Assembly (NCBI GenBank): GCA_050246595.1
Contig: JBFWVT010000021.1
Coordinates: 1 to 64,000, forward strand
Direction of reading: 5' to 3'
Length of the DNA: 64,000 nucleotides
From: DATARH01 sp050246595
Lineage (GTDB): Bacteria > Pseudomonadota > Alphaproteobacteria > ATCC43930 > CGMCC-115725
The translations under genes were made by a program, and so were the position numbers. The notes under the pieces were generated by a model. The model made no database searches. It was not told where the DNA came from and saw only the letters and a program-made list of their open reading frames with translations. The first letter of the stretch is position 1; each line of letters opens with the position of its first letter. Below are positions 47,394-56,993 of this stretch, in pieces.

Positions 47394-48818
47394 TCATGCG
47401 ACGCGGCTCCGGGCATCGAGTTGCGCCAGCTCCTCGGGCAACGCGTTGGCCCAGTTCGTGATCGAGCCGGCGCCGAGGCAGACGACCATGTCGCCCGGCC
47501 GCGCCTCCTCGCGCAACAGCGGCGCCAGATCCCGAGAGTCGGTCAGCGGCCGGGCGCTGCGATGCCCGTGCGCCCGCAGACCGGCGACCAGCCCGTCCCG
47601 CGACGCGCCCTCGATCGGGGCCTCGCCGGCGGCGTACACGTCGGCGACCAGCACCATGTCGGCGTCGTTGAAACAGGTGCAGAACCCGTCGAACAAATCG
47701 CGCAGCCGCGTGTAGCGGTGCGGCTGCACGACCGCGATGACCCGCCCCGTCGCCACCGCACGCGCCGCCTTCAGCACGGCCGCGATCTCGACCGGGTGAT
47801 GGCCGTAATCGTCGATAATTGTGACGCCGTTCCATTCGCCGGTCCTGGTAAATCGACGCCGCACCCCGGCGAACCCGCGCAAGGCTTCGCGCACAATTTC
47901 GTCGCCGATGCCCAGCTCGTCGGCGACCGCAATCACGGTCATTGCGTTCTGCACGTTGTGCTCGCCGAACATCGGCAGCATCAGATCGGGAATGCGGCGC
48001 TCGCGTCCGCCGGGCCGATCGGCGATCACCGCGTCGAACCGGCTGCCCTCGGCGCCGATCCGGATATCGGCGGCGCGGAAATCGGCTTGGGCGCTGAGAC
48101 CGTAGGTGATGATGCGGCGGTCGGAGACTCGCGGGATCATGCCCTGCACGACCGAATGATCGAGACACAGCACCGCAAAACCGTAAAACGGGATGTTCGA
48201 GACGAAATTCTCGAACGCTTGATGCAGCGAAGCGACATCGCCGTAGAAATCGAGATGCTCGGGGTCGATATTGGTGACGATTGCGACCGTCGCCGGCAAT
48301 CGCGTAAAGGTGCCGTCGCTCTCATCCGCCTCGACCGCCATCCAGTCGCCGGCCCCGAGCCTCGTATTGGTGCCGTAGGCGTTGATGATGCCGCCGTTTA
48401 TCACGGTCGGGTCGAGCCCGGCGGTTTCGAGCAAGGTCCCGATCATCGAGGTCGTCGTCGTCTTGCCGTGCGTGCCGGCGATCGCGATCGCCCGCTTCAG
48501 CCGCATCAGCTCGGCCAGCATCTCGGCGCGGCGAACGACCGGCAGGCGGCGGGCGCGGGCCGCCATGACTTCCGGGTTGTCGGGTTTCACGGCCGAGGAA
48601 ATCACGACGACCTCGGCCGAATCGAGATTCTCCGCGACGTGGCCGATCCTGACCGGGATGCCGAGACCAGCGAGCCGGCGCGTGTTGGCGCCGTCCGCCA
48701 GATCGCTGCCCTGCACCCGATAGCCGAGATTGTGCAAGACCTCGGCGATGCCGCTCATGCCGATACCGCCGATGCCGATAAAATGGATCGGCCCGATCGA
48801 ATCCGGCAACGATCTCAT
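47394..48818 (-). CDS. murC: UDP-N-acetylmuramate-L-alanine ligase
   Basis: The 474-residue cytosolic Mur ligase adds L-Ala to UDP-MurNAc. IHFIGIGGIGMSGIAEVL starts the UDP-binding domain; AGTHGKTTTTSMIG is the ATP loop; DDYGHHPVEIAAVL is the MurC signature. ATG at 48818 overlaps the murG stop (ATGA). Confidence 0.96.
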   Translation of the reverse strand: MRSLPDSIGPIHFIGIGGIGMSGIAEVLHNLGYRVQGSDLADGANTRRLAGLGIPVRIGHVAENLDSAEVVVISSAVKPDNPEVMAARARRLPVVRRAEMLAELMRLKRAIAIAGTHGKTTTTSMIGTLLETAGLDPTVINGGIINAYGTNTRLGAGDWMAVEADESDGTFTRLPATVAIVTNIDPEHLDFYGDVASLHQAFENFVSNIPFYGFAVLCLDHSVVQGMIPRVSDRRIITYGLSAQADFRAADIRIGAEGSRFDAVIADRPGGRERRIPDLMLPMFGEHNVQNAMTVIAVADELGIGDEIVREALRGFAGVRRRFTRTGEWNGVTIIDDYGHHPVEIAAVLKAARAVATGRVIAVVQPHRYTRLRDLFDGFCTCFNDADMVLVADVYAAGEAPIEGASRDGLVAGLRAHGHRSARPLTDSRDLAPLLREEARPGDMVVCLGAGSITNWANALPEELAQLDARSRVA

Positions 48819-49960
48819 GCTGCGTGCTCCTTGGCGGCGCGCTCCCTGTCGGGGCGCTCCCTGTCGGCGAACCCGGTCCCCGCCGCCATGTCCAGCACGA
48901 GCGCCGCCAGCCGGTCGGCCGCATCGTCCGGGGCGAAACGGCGCGCCTGCATCGCGGCCTGACGCAGACCAGCCGGGTCGGCAAGACGCTCGCCGAGCAT
49001 CCGGGTAAGCATCGCGGAGGAAAAATCCGGTTGCGGGATGACCCGGGCCGCGCCGGAATCGGCAAAGGCGCGGGCGTTTGCGGTCTGGTGGTCATCGGTC
49101 GCGTGGGGATAGGGCACCAGCAGCGCCGGGCGTCCGACGGCGGCCAGCTCCGCGACTGTCGAGGCACCCGAGCGGCAGATCACCAGTTGCGCGCGCGCCA
49201 GACGCTGCGGGATGTCAGTGAAAAAGCTGCTGATCTCGGCTTTGATGCCGGCCGCTTTCATCCGTGCAGTCACCCGGTCGCAATCCTCGGGCCGCGCCTG
49301 CTGGCTGATCCGCAGCGCGTTGCGCAGGACGGGCGGCAAGGCGGCGAGCGCTTCCGGCACGATGTCGGCGAAAACGCGCGCGCCCTGGCTGCCGCCGGTA
49401 ATCAGCACCTCGATCTTCTCGCCGGGTCGCGGCGGGAGATATTCGGCCCCGGCGACCGCCAGCACTTCCGGTCTTACCGGATTGCCGGTATGCACGGCGC
49501 GCGCCCTGTCGGCCGGACGCAGCCCGGCGGGCGCAGCGAACCCGGTCGCGATCCGCCCGACGCGTCCGGCCAACAGCCGATTGGCGCGGCCGAGCACGGC
49601 ATTCTGTTCGTGGATCACGGTCGGACATCCGAGCCGGATCGCGGCCAGCATCGTCGGGATCGATGTGTAACCGCCAAAACCGATCACCGCGTCGGGCGCC
49701 AGCCGCCGCAGCAGACGCCGCGCCTGAACAAACCCGAATACCGTCTCGGCGACGCCGCGAGCGGCCCGGATCGCTCCGCCTCCGATACGCCCCGCCCGGA
49801 CCTGACAGATTTCGATTCCCGGCACCGCCCCGGAGAGCGCACCGGCCCGCCGGTCGGTGGCGAGCACGACCCGCGCGCCCGAAGCGACGAGCCTCTCGGC
49901 CAGTGCCTGGGCCGGGAACAGATGCCCGCCAGTGCCGCCTGCGGCGAGCACGAACAACAT
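48815..49960 (-). CDS. murG: UDP-GlcNAc transferase MurG (lipid II synthase)
   Basis: The 381-residue GT-B glycosyltransferase adds GlcNAc to lipid I at the inner face of the membrane. VLAAGGTGGHLFPAQALA is the N-terminal glycine-rich loop, GFGGYTSIPTMLAA and HEQNAVLGRANRLLA follow, and VICRSGASTVAELAAVGRPA is the donor-binding site. The ATG at 49960 gives the normal family start. A GTG at 49990, overlapping the ftsW stop, adds ten residues and is also possible. A much longer open frame upstream runs over ftsW and is not coding. Confidence 0.93.
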   Translation of the reverse strand: MLFVLAAGGTGGHLFPAQALAERLVASGARVVLATDRRAGALSGAVPGIEICQVRAGRIGGGAIRAARGVAETVFGFVQARRLLRRLAPDAVIGFGGYTSIPTMLAAIRLGCPTVIHEQNAVLGRANRLLAGRVGRIATGFAAPAGLRPADRARAVHTGNPVRPEVLAVAGAEYLPPRPGEKIEVLITGGSQGARVFADIVPEALAALPPVLRNALRISQQARPEDCDRVTARMKAAGIKAEISSFFTDIPQRLARAQLVICRSGASTVAELAAVGRPALLVPYPHATDDHQTANARAFADSGAARVIPQPDFSSAMLTRMLGERLADPAGLRQAAMQARRFAPDDAADRLAALVLDMAAGTGFADRERPDRERAAKEHAA

Positions 49961-49986
49961 CCGGCCGGTCTCTCCGGCGCGCGCGT

Positions 49987-51105
49987 TCACACCTCGCTCC
50001 CGCCAAAGCGGCGTCTTGTCAGGGCCAGCACCATGCCCATCCCGAACGCCAGCGCCAGCATCGACGATCCGCCATAGGACAGAAACGGCAGCGTCATGCC
50101 CTTTGTCGGGATCAGGTGCAGCGCCGAGGCCATGTTGATGATCGCCTGCACACCGAACTGCATCAGCAATCCGGTCGCGGCGAGCATGACAAACAGATTC
50201 TCCTCCTGCACCAGCCGCGACAGCCCGCGCAGCACGACAAACGCAAACACCGCCACAATCAGGGCGCAGACGACGACCCCGAACTCCTCGCCGGCGACCG
50301 CAAAGACAAAATCGGCGTGCGCATCCGGCAATACGTCCTTGACCCTGCCCTCCCCCGGACCGCGGCCCCACAGACCGCCATTGGCGAAAGCCTCCATCGC
50401 GCGCCTGACCTGATAGCTGTCGCCAGCCTCCGGGTCGAGAAACCGGTCGATCCGGCTGGTCACATGCGGTAGCAGCAGATAGGCGCCAACCAGCCCCGAC
50501 ACGCCGGCGATGCCGCCCGCCGCCACCCAGTAGAGACGCAGCCCGGCCATAAAGAATTGCCCGAACCACACCAAAGCAACGACGACGGCCATGCCCAGAT
50601 CGGGTTGCTTGACCAGCATCGCGAGGATCACAAGACACAGCGCGATCGAGACGAGATTGCCGGGAAATCCGGGCTTTTCCTTCTGTTTCGCGAACAGCCA
50701 GGCGGCGAGCACGGCAAAGCTCGGCTTGACGAATTCCGAGGGCTGCAACGACAGACCCGGCAGGTTGATCCAGCGCCGCGCGCCCTTGACCTCGGCCCCG
50801 ATCACAAAGGTCAGCGCCAGCAGCACAAACGAGACCGCGAAGACGATGAACGCGAACCGCCTGACGCTGCGCGGCGGCAGCAGCGAGACCGCGAACATGA
50901 TCGCCAGCGCGAACGGGATCAGCGCCAGCTGACGCTCGGCGAAATACAGCGGGTCGTAGCCGAGCCGCTCGGCGACCGGCGGGCTCGCCGCCATGGTCAT
51001 CACCGTGCCAAAAAATACCAGCGCGATCAGCCCGCCCAAGGTCCAGCGATCGACGGTCCACCACCAGCGGGCAATCGGCCGCCGATCGATGCGCGCGAAC
51101 ATCAT
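49987..51105 (-). CDS. ftsW: Lipid II polymerase FtsW
   Basis: This 372-residue SEDS multi-pass glycosyltransferase polymerises septal peptidoglycan with FtsI. It has PSEFVKPSFAVLAAWLFA, KQPDLGMAVVVALVWFGQFFMAGL, RIDRFLDPEAGDSYQ and the closing TKGMTLPFLSYGGSSMLALA. ATG at 51105 overlaps the murD stop (ATGA). Confidence 0.95.
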   Translation of the reverse strand: MMFARIDRRPIARWWWTVDRWTLGGLIALVFFGTVMTMAASPPVAERLGYDPLYFAERQLALIPFALAIMFAVSLLPPRSVRRFAFIVFAVSFVLLALTFVIGAEVKGARRWINLPGLSLQPSEFVKPSFAVLAAWLFAKQKEKPGFPGNLVSIALCLVILAMLVKQPDLGMAVVVALVWFGQFFMAGLRLYWVAAGGIAGVSGLVGAYLLLPHVTSRIDRFLDPEAGDSYQVRRAMEAFANGGLWGRGPGEGRVKDVLPDAHADFVFAVAGEEFGVVVCALIVAVFAFVVLRGLSRLVQEENLFVMLAATGLLMQFGVQAIINMASALHLIPTKGMTLPFLSYGGSSMLALAFGMGMVLALTRRRFGGSEV

Positions 51106-52514
51106 GTCCGCTCCCCGGGCCGCATCACCCCGGGCAACCTCGCGACAAGCTCCCGGAAGCGATCGCCGCGGACCTCGAAATTCGGGAACTGGTCGTAGGA
51201 CGCGCAGGCCGGCGACAGCAGCACGACAGCTCCCGGCACCCCGTCGCGCTGGGCCTCCTCATGCGCCGCGGCGAGCGCGGCGGCGAGGTCGCCGCAGCGT
51301 TTGAACGGCACCGCATCGCCGAGCGTCGCCGCGAACTCCTCGGTCGCGGCCCCGATCAGATAGGCCCGTCGAACGCGCCCGAAATACGAGGTCAGCGGGG
51401 TGATGCCGCCGGCCTTTGGCAGCCCGCCGAGAACCCAGTAGATCGAATCGTAGCAGGCGAGCGCCTTTTCGGCGGCGTCGGCGTTGGTGGCCTTCGAATC
51501 GTTGATGTACCGCACTCCGCCGATCGTGCCGACCAGCTCCTGGCGGTGTGCAAGGCCGGGAAACGACCGGATCGCCGCCACGATCCGATCGGGATCGACG
51601 CCGAGGGCGCGCGATGCCGCGTAGGAAGCCGCCGCGTTCTGCGCGTTGTGCGATCCCGGCAGGCGCTCGGCCAAGGCGAGGTCGAGAACGCGCTCGGGCC
51701 GTTCCCCGGTCGCGTCGATCAGCCATCCGGCTTCGGCATAGACGCCGCCCGGTACGGTCTGAGTCACCGAAATCGGGATGACCCGCGCCCGGCCGGCACG
51801 ACGCAATTCGTCGCAGATGTCGCGGCAGATCGGGTCGTCGATGCCGACGATTGCCGCCGCACCGGAGCCTTGGCGCGCGAAGATGCGCTTCTTGGCCGCG
51901 ACATAGGCGTCCATGTCGCCGTGCCGATCGAGATGGTCGGGGGTGATGTTGAGCAGCACCGCGACCTCGAAGGCGAGCGTCTCGATCAGATCGAGCTGAA
52001 ACGAACTCGTCTCAAGGACATAAATCCCGTCCGCGCCGAGCGGCGCCAGCGACAGCGCCGGCGTGCCGAGATTGCCGCCGATTTCGACTCGCCTGCCGGT
52101 CTCGGCGAGAATGTGTCCGATCAGCGCCGTCGTGGTCGATTTGCCGTTGGTGCCGGTGATCCCGACATAGCGCGAATCGGGCTGCGCGCGTCCCAGCAGT
52201 TCGATATCGCCGATGATTTCGACACCGGAATCGCGGGCGCAACGCACTGCCGGATGCGGCTCGGGATGGGTCAGCGGGATGCCGGGCGACAGCACCAGCG
52301 CCGCGATCCCGCGCCAATCCACCATTTGCGGATCGACCAGTTGCGGATCGACCAGCGGCATCTCGGCGGCCACCGCGTCGCGCGTCTTGACGCTGTCGTC
52401 CCAGGCCAGCACCGCGGCGCCGCCTTCCAGCAGCGCGCGCAGCGCCGCGCGGCCCGAGCGCGCGAGACCCAGAACCGCCACCCGCTTCCCGGAAAAACCC
52501 GTTGCGACAATCAT
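51102..52514 (-). CDS. murD: UDP-MurNAc-L-Ala-D-glutamate ligase
   Basis: This 470-residue Mur ligase adds D-Glu. It has VAVLGLARSGRAALRAL, GITGTNGKSTTTALIGHIL (ATP loop), LNITPDHLDRHGDMDAY and YINDSKATNADAAEKAL. A short duplicated LVDPQ unit lies near residue 55. ATG at 52514 gives the standard start; the frame stays open over mraY to 53336. Confidence 0.95.
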   Translation of the reverse strand: MIVATGFSGKRVAVLGLARSGRAALRALLEGGAAVLAWDDSVKTRDAVAAEMPLVDPQLVDPQMVDWRGIAALVLSPGIPLTHPEPHPAVRCARDSGVEIIGDIELLGRAQPDSRYVGITGTNGKSTTTALIGHILAETGRRVEIGGNLGTPALSLAPLGADGIYVLETSSFQLDLIETLAFEVAVLLNITPDHLDRHGDMDAYVAAKKRIFARQGSGAAAIVGIDDPICRDICDELRRAGRARVIPISVTQTVPGGVYAEAGWLIDATGERPERVLDLALAERLPGSHNAQNAAASYAASRALGVDPDRIVAAIRSFPGLAHRQELVGTIGGVRYINDSKATNADAAEKALACYDSIYWVLGGLPKAGGITPLTSYFGRVRRAYLIGAATEEFAATLGDAVPFKRCGDLAAALAAAHEEAQRDGVPGAVVLLSPACASYDQFPNFEVRGDRFRELVARLPGVMRPGERT

Positions 52515-52519
52515 CGGTC

Positions 52520-53608
52520 TCACCGCAGCTTCAGGGTCGACAATCCGGCGATGGCCAGGATGATCGCGATGATCCAGAAGCGGATCACGATCTTCGGCTC
52601 CTCCCAGCCCAGCTGCTCGAAATGATGATGCAGCGGCGCCATGCGGAAAACGCGCCGCCCGGTCGATTTGAAGCTGACGACCTGCACGATCACCGACACC
52701 GCTTCGAGCACGAACAAGCCGCCGATGATGACGAGCACCAGCTCGTGCTTTGTGATGATGCTGATCGCGCCGAGCGCCGCGCCGATCGACAGCGACCCGG
52801 TATCGCCCATAAAGACGCTGGCGGGCGGCGCGTTGAACCACAAAAACCCGAGACTGGCCCCGACCAGCGCGCCGCAGAACACCATCAGCTCGTCGGCGCG
52901 GGCGATATGGTGCAGTTGCAGATAATTCGCGTACACCGCATTGCCGACCATATAGGCGATGACCGCAAAGGCGGCGGCGGCAATCATCGCCGGCCCGATC
53001 GCCAGCCCGTCCAGCCCGTCGGTCAGGTTGACGGCGTTCGATGCGCCGGTGATCACCAGTACACCGAATGGTATGAAGAACCAGCCCAGATTGATTAGCA
53101 TATCCTTCAGAAACGGCACGGCCAGCGTGTTGGCCAGCGACTCGCGCGTGACAAAGGCCAGAGCGATGCAGGCCACGGTCGACAGCAGGATTTGCAACAG
53201 CAATTTGACGCGGCCCGGCATGCCGTGATGCGAGCGCCGGGTCAATTTCCGGAAATCGTCGAAAAACCCGATCAAACCGAACCCGACCGTGACGCCGAGC
53301 ACGATCCAGACATACGGGTTTGTGATGTCGGCCCACAGGATCGTCGAGACGGTCAGTGCGCTCAAGATCAGGAAGCCGCCCATTGTCGGCGTCCCTTTTT
53401 TGCGGATCAGATGGCTTTGCGGCCCGTCGGTGCGAATCGGCTGCCCCTCGCGCTGCACCGAGCGCAGCCAGGCGATCAGGCTCGGCCCGAAAATGAAGCT
53501 GATCAACAGTGAAGTGACGACCGCACCGCCCGAGCGGAACGTGATATAGCGAAAGACATTGAAGGCGCTGAAATATTCGGAAAGCGGGTAAAGCAGCAGA
53601 TAAAGCAT
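52520..53608 (-). CDS. mraY: Phospho-MurNAc-pentapeptide transferase MraY
   Basis: This 362-residue, ten-helix enzyme makes lipid I from UDP-MurNAc-pentapeptide and undecaprenyl phosphate. Motifs are KKGTPTMGGFLI, VGFGLIGFFDDFRKL, the catalytic ASNAVNLTDGLDGLAIGP, FMGDTGSLSIGAALG and PLHHHFEQLGW. The ATG lies four bases after the 38-codon ORF that occupies the murF slot. Confidence 0.96.
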   Translation of the reverse strand: MLYLLLYPLSEYFSAFNVFRYITFRSGGAVVTSLLISFIFGPSLIAWLRSVQREGQPIRTDGPQSHLIRKKGTPTMGGFLILSALTVSTILWADITNPYVWIVLGVTVGFGLIGFFDDFRKLTRRSHHGMPGRVKLLLQILLSTVACIALAFVTRESLANTLAVPFLKDMLINLGWFFIPFGVLVITGASNAVNLTDGLDGLAIGPAMIAAAAFAVIAYMVGNAVYANYLQLHHIARADELMVFCGALVGASLGFLWFNAPPASVFMGDTGSLSIGAALGAISIITKHELVLVIIGGLFVLEAVSVIVQVVSFKSTGRRVFRMAPLHHHFEQLGWEEPKIVIRFWIIAIILAIAGLSTLKLR

Positions 53609-53612
53609 ACGA

Positions 53613-53729
53613 TCATGTTTCTGAAGGCGGCGGCGGGCTTGCGGCGGCTTTCAAAGCTTCGGGCACGGCAGGCGTCGAGTCCAGCCATAATGCTGTCGAG
53701 GCGACCCGACAACCGCCGCGAACACTCAT
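53613..53729 (-). pseudogene. murF: 38-codon ORF in the murF slot, possible murF remnant
   Basis: ATG at 53729 overlaps the murE stop as ATGA, the coupling expected of murF. The frame has no stop for 38 codons and ends with TGA four bases before mraY. It has a plausible start (MSVRG...TALW) and a tail (VPEALKAAA then Pro-rich) that resembles ends seen in MurF proteins, but none of the ligase motifs. An internal deletion of about 1.3 kb, real or an assembly error, would explain it. Too little sequence remains to prove homology. Confidence 0.4.
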
Positions 53730-55225
53730 TGTCTCTCCGCCATCGCGAGCGCTTCGCGCGCCACTGCCGCGTCGTCGAACGGCAACACCGTGCGCCCGAC
53801 AATCTGCCCGGTCTCGTGCCCCTTCCCGGCGATCACCAGAACGTCGCCGCGAGCGAGACCGGCGATGGCCGCACCGATCGCCGCGCGACGGTCGCCGATC
53901 TCGACCGCGCCGGGCGCCGCCTCCAGGATCGCGCGGCGGATCGCCGCCGGGTCCTCGCTGCGGGGATTGTCATCGGTGACATAAACGAGATCGGCGAGAT
54001 CGGTCGCGACGCGGCCCATCAACGGCCGCTTGCCGCGATCGCGGTCGCCGCCGGCCCCGAAGACGACCGTGAGACGCCGCCCGGTATGCGGGCGCAGCGC
54101 GCTCAGCACCGTCGCCAGCGCATCCGGCGTATGGGCGTAATCGACAAAGACCGGAGCGCCGGTCCCGGTCTCGTCCCCGGTCTCGCCGACAAACTGCATG
54201 CGGCCGGGCACGCCGCTCAGATGCGGCAGCACCGCAACCGCATCCTGCGGCGCCGCGCCGGTCGCGATTGCGAGACCGAGCGCCGCCAGCACGTTCGACG
54301 CCTGAAACCCGCCGACCAGCGGCAACGAGATGTCGCTGCGCGCCCCGAACACCTCAACAGCCAGGCGCTGGCCTGACGGCAGCGGTACCCGCTCGCCGAT
54401 GCGCAGTTCGCTGCCCGGCTCGCGGCCAAAGCGGATGACATCAAGACCGCGCCCGCGGCACAGCGCGGCAAGGGCGCCGGATTCGGAACTGTCCGCGTTG
54501 AGCACCGCAGTTCCGCCCGGCGTCAGCAACTCGGCGAACAGCCGCCATTTCGCCGCGCGGTACGAGTCCATGTCGCCGTGATAGTCGAGATGGTCGCGCG
54601 TCAGATTGGTAAAGGCCGCCGCCGCGGGGGCGAGGCCATCGAGCCGGAACTGCGCGAGACCGTGGCTGGAGGCCTCAAGCGCGACATGCTCGATACCGGA
54701 AGCGGCCAATTCCGCCAGATCGCGATGCAGCGCGACCGGGTCCGGCGTCGTCAGCGCGCCGGGGCGCCGCCCCTCCTGGGTCACAAGACCGAGCGTGCCG
54801 AGGCTCGCCGCCTTGTGTCCGAGCGCGGTCCAGATCTCGCGCGTGAAATGCGCCACCGAGGTTTTCCCGTTTGTGCCGGTGACGGCGACGACGGTCCGAG
54901 GCTGCCGCCGATAAAATCGCGCGGCAAGCAAGGCCAGACTTCGCGGCGGGTTCGGGTCGATGGCAACAGCCACCCGACCGCGCGTCTCGGGATCGAGCGC
55001 CAGCGCGCCCGGATCGTCGGTCAGGATCGCGACCGCGCCACGAGCGACCGCCTCGCCCGCGAAGGCGCGGCCGTCACTTTTCGTACCGCGCAGCGCGGCA
55101 AACAGAAAACCGGGTTCGACCCGACGCGAATCGGCGGTGATCCCGGCGATCTCGGGATTGCCGGAAAGGGCCTCCACAAGGTGCCCCGGAACCCCGGCGG
55201 CAGCGGTCAGCTCAATAAGATTCAA
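53726..55225 (-). CDS. murE: UDP-MurNAc-tripeptide (meso-DAP) ligase
   Basis: This 499-residue Mur ligase adds meso-diaminopimelate. It has AVTGTNGKTSVAHF, LEASSHGLAQFRLDGL, TRDHLDYHGDMDSY and YVTDDNPRSEDPAAIR; the DNPR motif marks meso-DAP specificity. Start ATG at 55225 overlaps the ftsI end by 14 bases. Confidence 0.96.
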   Translation of the reverse strand: MNLIELTAAAGVPGHLVEALSGNPEIAGITADSRRVEPGFLFAALRGTKSDGRAFAGEAVARGAVAILTDDPGALALDPETRGRVAVAIDPNPPRSLALLAARFYRRQPRTVVAVTGTNGKTSVAHFTREIWTALGHKAASLGTLGLVTQEGRRPGALTTPDPVALHRDLAELAASGIEHVALEASSHGLAQFRLDGLAPAAAAFTNLTRDHLDYHGDMDSYRAAKWRLFAELLTPGGTAVLNADSSESGALAALCRGRGLDVIRFGREPGSELRIGERVPLPSGQRLAVEVFGARSDISLPLVGGFQASNVLAALGLAIATGAAPQDAVAVLPHLSGVPGRMQFVGETGDETGTGAPVFVDYAHTPDALATVLSALRPHTGRRLTVVFGAGGDRDRGKRPLMGRVATDLADLVYVTDDNPRSEDPAAIRRAILEAAPGAVEIGDRRAAIGAAIAGLARGDVLVIAGKGHETGQIVGRTVLPFDDAAVAREALAMAERQ

Positions 55226-56993
55226 CCCGCTTTCCCTGCAAGCTCTCGACCGTCAACGCGCGCACCACTGCCGGTGATGCCTCGTCGACCGGCTGCACGC
55301 CGAGAATCGGTCCGATGCGCTGGATGATGCGGCCGGTCGCCGGGGCCGCGGTCCACCCGGCGGTCGCATAGCCATGGCTCTTCTTTGTGCCGCGCGGTTC
55401 ATCGACCATGACCAGGATCGCGTATTTCGGATCGTGCATCGGGAACACCCCGACAAACGAGGACAGCAGCTTTTTCTGCTGATAGCGCCCGCCGGAATTC
55501 TTCTCGGCCGTGCCGGTCTTGCCGCCGACGACATAACCGGGAGCCGCCGCGAACCTGGCCGTGCCGTGCTGCACGACGAGCCGCATCAGCTTGCGCATGC
55601 TCTCCGAGGTTTTCTGCGCCATCACCCGCTCGCCGGGCGGGATCGCGCCGGCCGGCACCTTGCGCAAGGTCGGTTGGCGCAGAATGCCGCCATTAACTAC
55701 CGCCGATACCGCGGTCACCATGTGCAGCGGCGTCACCGAGATGCCGTGCCCGTAGGCGATCGTCATGACGGCGATCTCTTTCCAGTTCTTCACTGGCGGA
55801 TAACTCGGCTTGCCGACTTCGTCGAGTTCGATCGACAGCGGCCCTAACAGCCCGAGGCGTCCGAGAAAATTGCGCTGCCGCTCGGCCCCGGCATCGACCG
55901 CCATGCGCGCCGAGCCGATATTCGACGAGTACATGAAGATTTCCGGGGTGCTGAGCCAGCGGTTCTTGCCGCGATAATCATCGATCGTGAACCGCCCGAT
56001 GCGGATCGCGCGGCTCGCATCGTAGCCTCCTCTCATCGACGTGACCCCGGCATCGAGCGCCATCGCCGTGTTAAAGATCTTGAAGACCGATCCCAGCTCG
56101 TAGACGCCGAGCGTGATCTTGTTGAAGGTCCGCTCCCTGGCCTGCTCGGGCGGCAGTTTCGGATCGACGGCGGCGGGGTGGTTCGGATCGAAATCGGGCA
56201 GCGACACCATCGCGATGACCTCGCCGGTGTTGACATCCATGACGATGCCGGCGCCGCCCTTGGCGCTGAACTCGTTGATGATCTTGCTCAGCTCATCGTG
56301 CACGATGAATTGCACGCGGGCATCGAGAGACAGTTGCAGCGGCCCCGAGCCGCTTTTCATCGTGTCGTCGAGCGCCCGCTCGATACCGGCCAACCCGTTA
56401 TTGTCGATGCCGCAGAACCCGACGACATGCGAGGCCAGATCGCCATACGGGTAGACGCGGCGCTCCTCGTCGAGGAATTGCAGCCCCGGAATGCCGAGGC
56501 GGTTGATCTGGTATTGCTGCGTCGGCGTCATGCGGCGCTTGATCCAGACAAAACTCTTGCCCGATTCCAGCCTGGCGCGGATATCGGCCTCGTTGAGCCG
56601 GGGCAAAACCGAGAGAATGGCCCGGGTCGCCTCGCGAGCGTCGGGGATGTGGCGAGTATCGGCATAGAGCGACGGGGTGCTCAGCGTCGTCGCCAGGAGC
56701 TGCCCGTTGCGGTCGAGGATGTCGGCGCGGGTCGGCGGCGGCGGTGCGGCCGGCCGCACCCGTCCGGCATGCGCTTCCGCCACGCCGTCCAGGAACAGCG
56801 GCATCGTCAGCAAGCGCAGCGCCACGACCAGAAACACGACCGCGAACACACAAGCCACCATCACAAGCCGGGCGCGACAGGTCTCGACGGCAGCGGCATG
56901 GCGCTCGTCGGTGACGGCCGGCGCGCCGGCCGGCAACGGCCGGAAATGCCGCGGCCGGCACGGGTGCTCGTCGATCCGCACAACCGGTTGCAT
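55212..56993 (-). CDS. ftsI: Septal transpeptidase FtsI (PBP3)
   Basis: This 593-residue class B penicillin-binding protein cross-links septal peptidoglycan. One membrane anchor (LVMVACVFAVVFLVVALRLL), the dimerisation domain from RADILDRNGQLLAT, and the transpeptidase with GSVFKIFNTA (SxxK), YSSNIG (SxN) and VGGKTGTAEK (KTG). ATG at 56993 overlaps the ftsL stop (TGATG); the frame to 57230 runs over ftsL. Confidence 0.95.
   Translation of the reverse strand: MQPVVRIDEHPCRPRHFRPLPAGAPAVTDERHAAAVETCRARLVMVACVFAVVFLVVALRLLTMPLFLDGVAEAHAGRVRPAAPPPPTRADILDRNGQLLATTLSTPSLYADTRHIPDAREATRAILSVLPRLNEADIRARLESGKSFVWIKRRMTPTQQYQINRLGIPGLQFLDEERRVYPYGDLASHVVGFCGIDNNGLAGIERALDDTMKSGSGPLQLSLDARVQFIVHDELSKIINEFSAKGGAGIVMDVNTGEVIAMVSLPDFDPNHPAAVDPKLPPEQARERTFNKITLGVYELGSVFKIFNTAMALDAGVTSMRGGYDASRAIRIGRFTIDDYRGKNRWLSTPEIFMYSSNIGSARMAVDAGAERQRNFLGRLGLLGPLSIELDEVGKPSYPPVKNWKEIAVMTIAYGHGISVTPLHMVTAVSAVVNGGILRQPTLRKVPAGAIPPGERVMAQKTSESMRKLMRLVVQHGTARFAAAPGYVVGGKTGTAEKNSGGRYQQKKLLSSFVGVFPMHDPKYAILVMVDEPRGTKKSHGYATAGWTAAPATGRIIQRIGPILGVQPVDEASPAVVRALTVESLQGKRVESY

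Noticed and set aside
49961..51064. A 749-residue fusion protein extending murG upstream
   Set aside because: The extra part is a shadow frame over ftsW, which has all SEDS motifs in its own frame.
52330..52365. Duplicated LVDPQ unit in MurD as a functional repeat
   Set aside because: A single short in-frame slippage duplication in a surface region, with no sign of a role.
52515..53336. A 744-residue extension of murD
   Set aside because: The extra part runs over mraY in another frame; MurD has a normal start at 52514.
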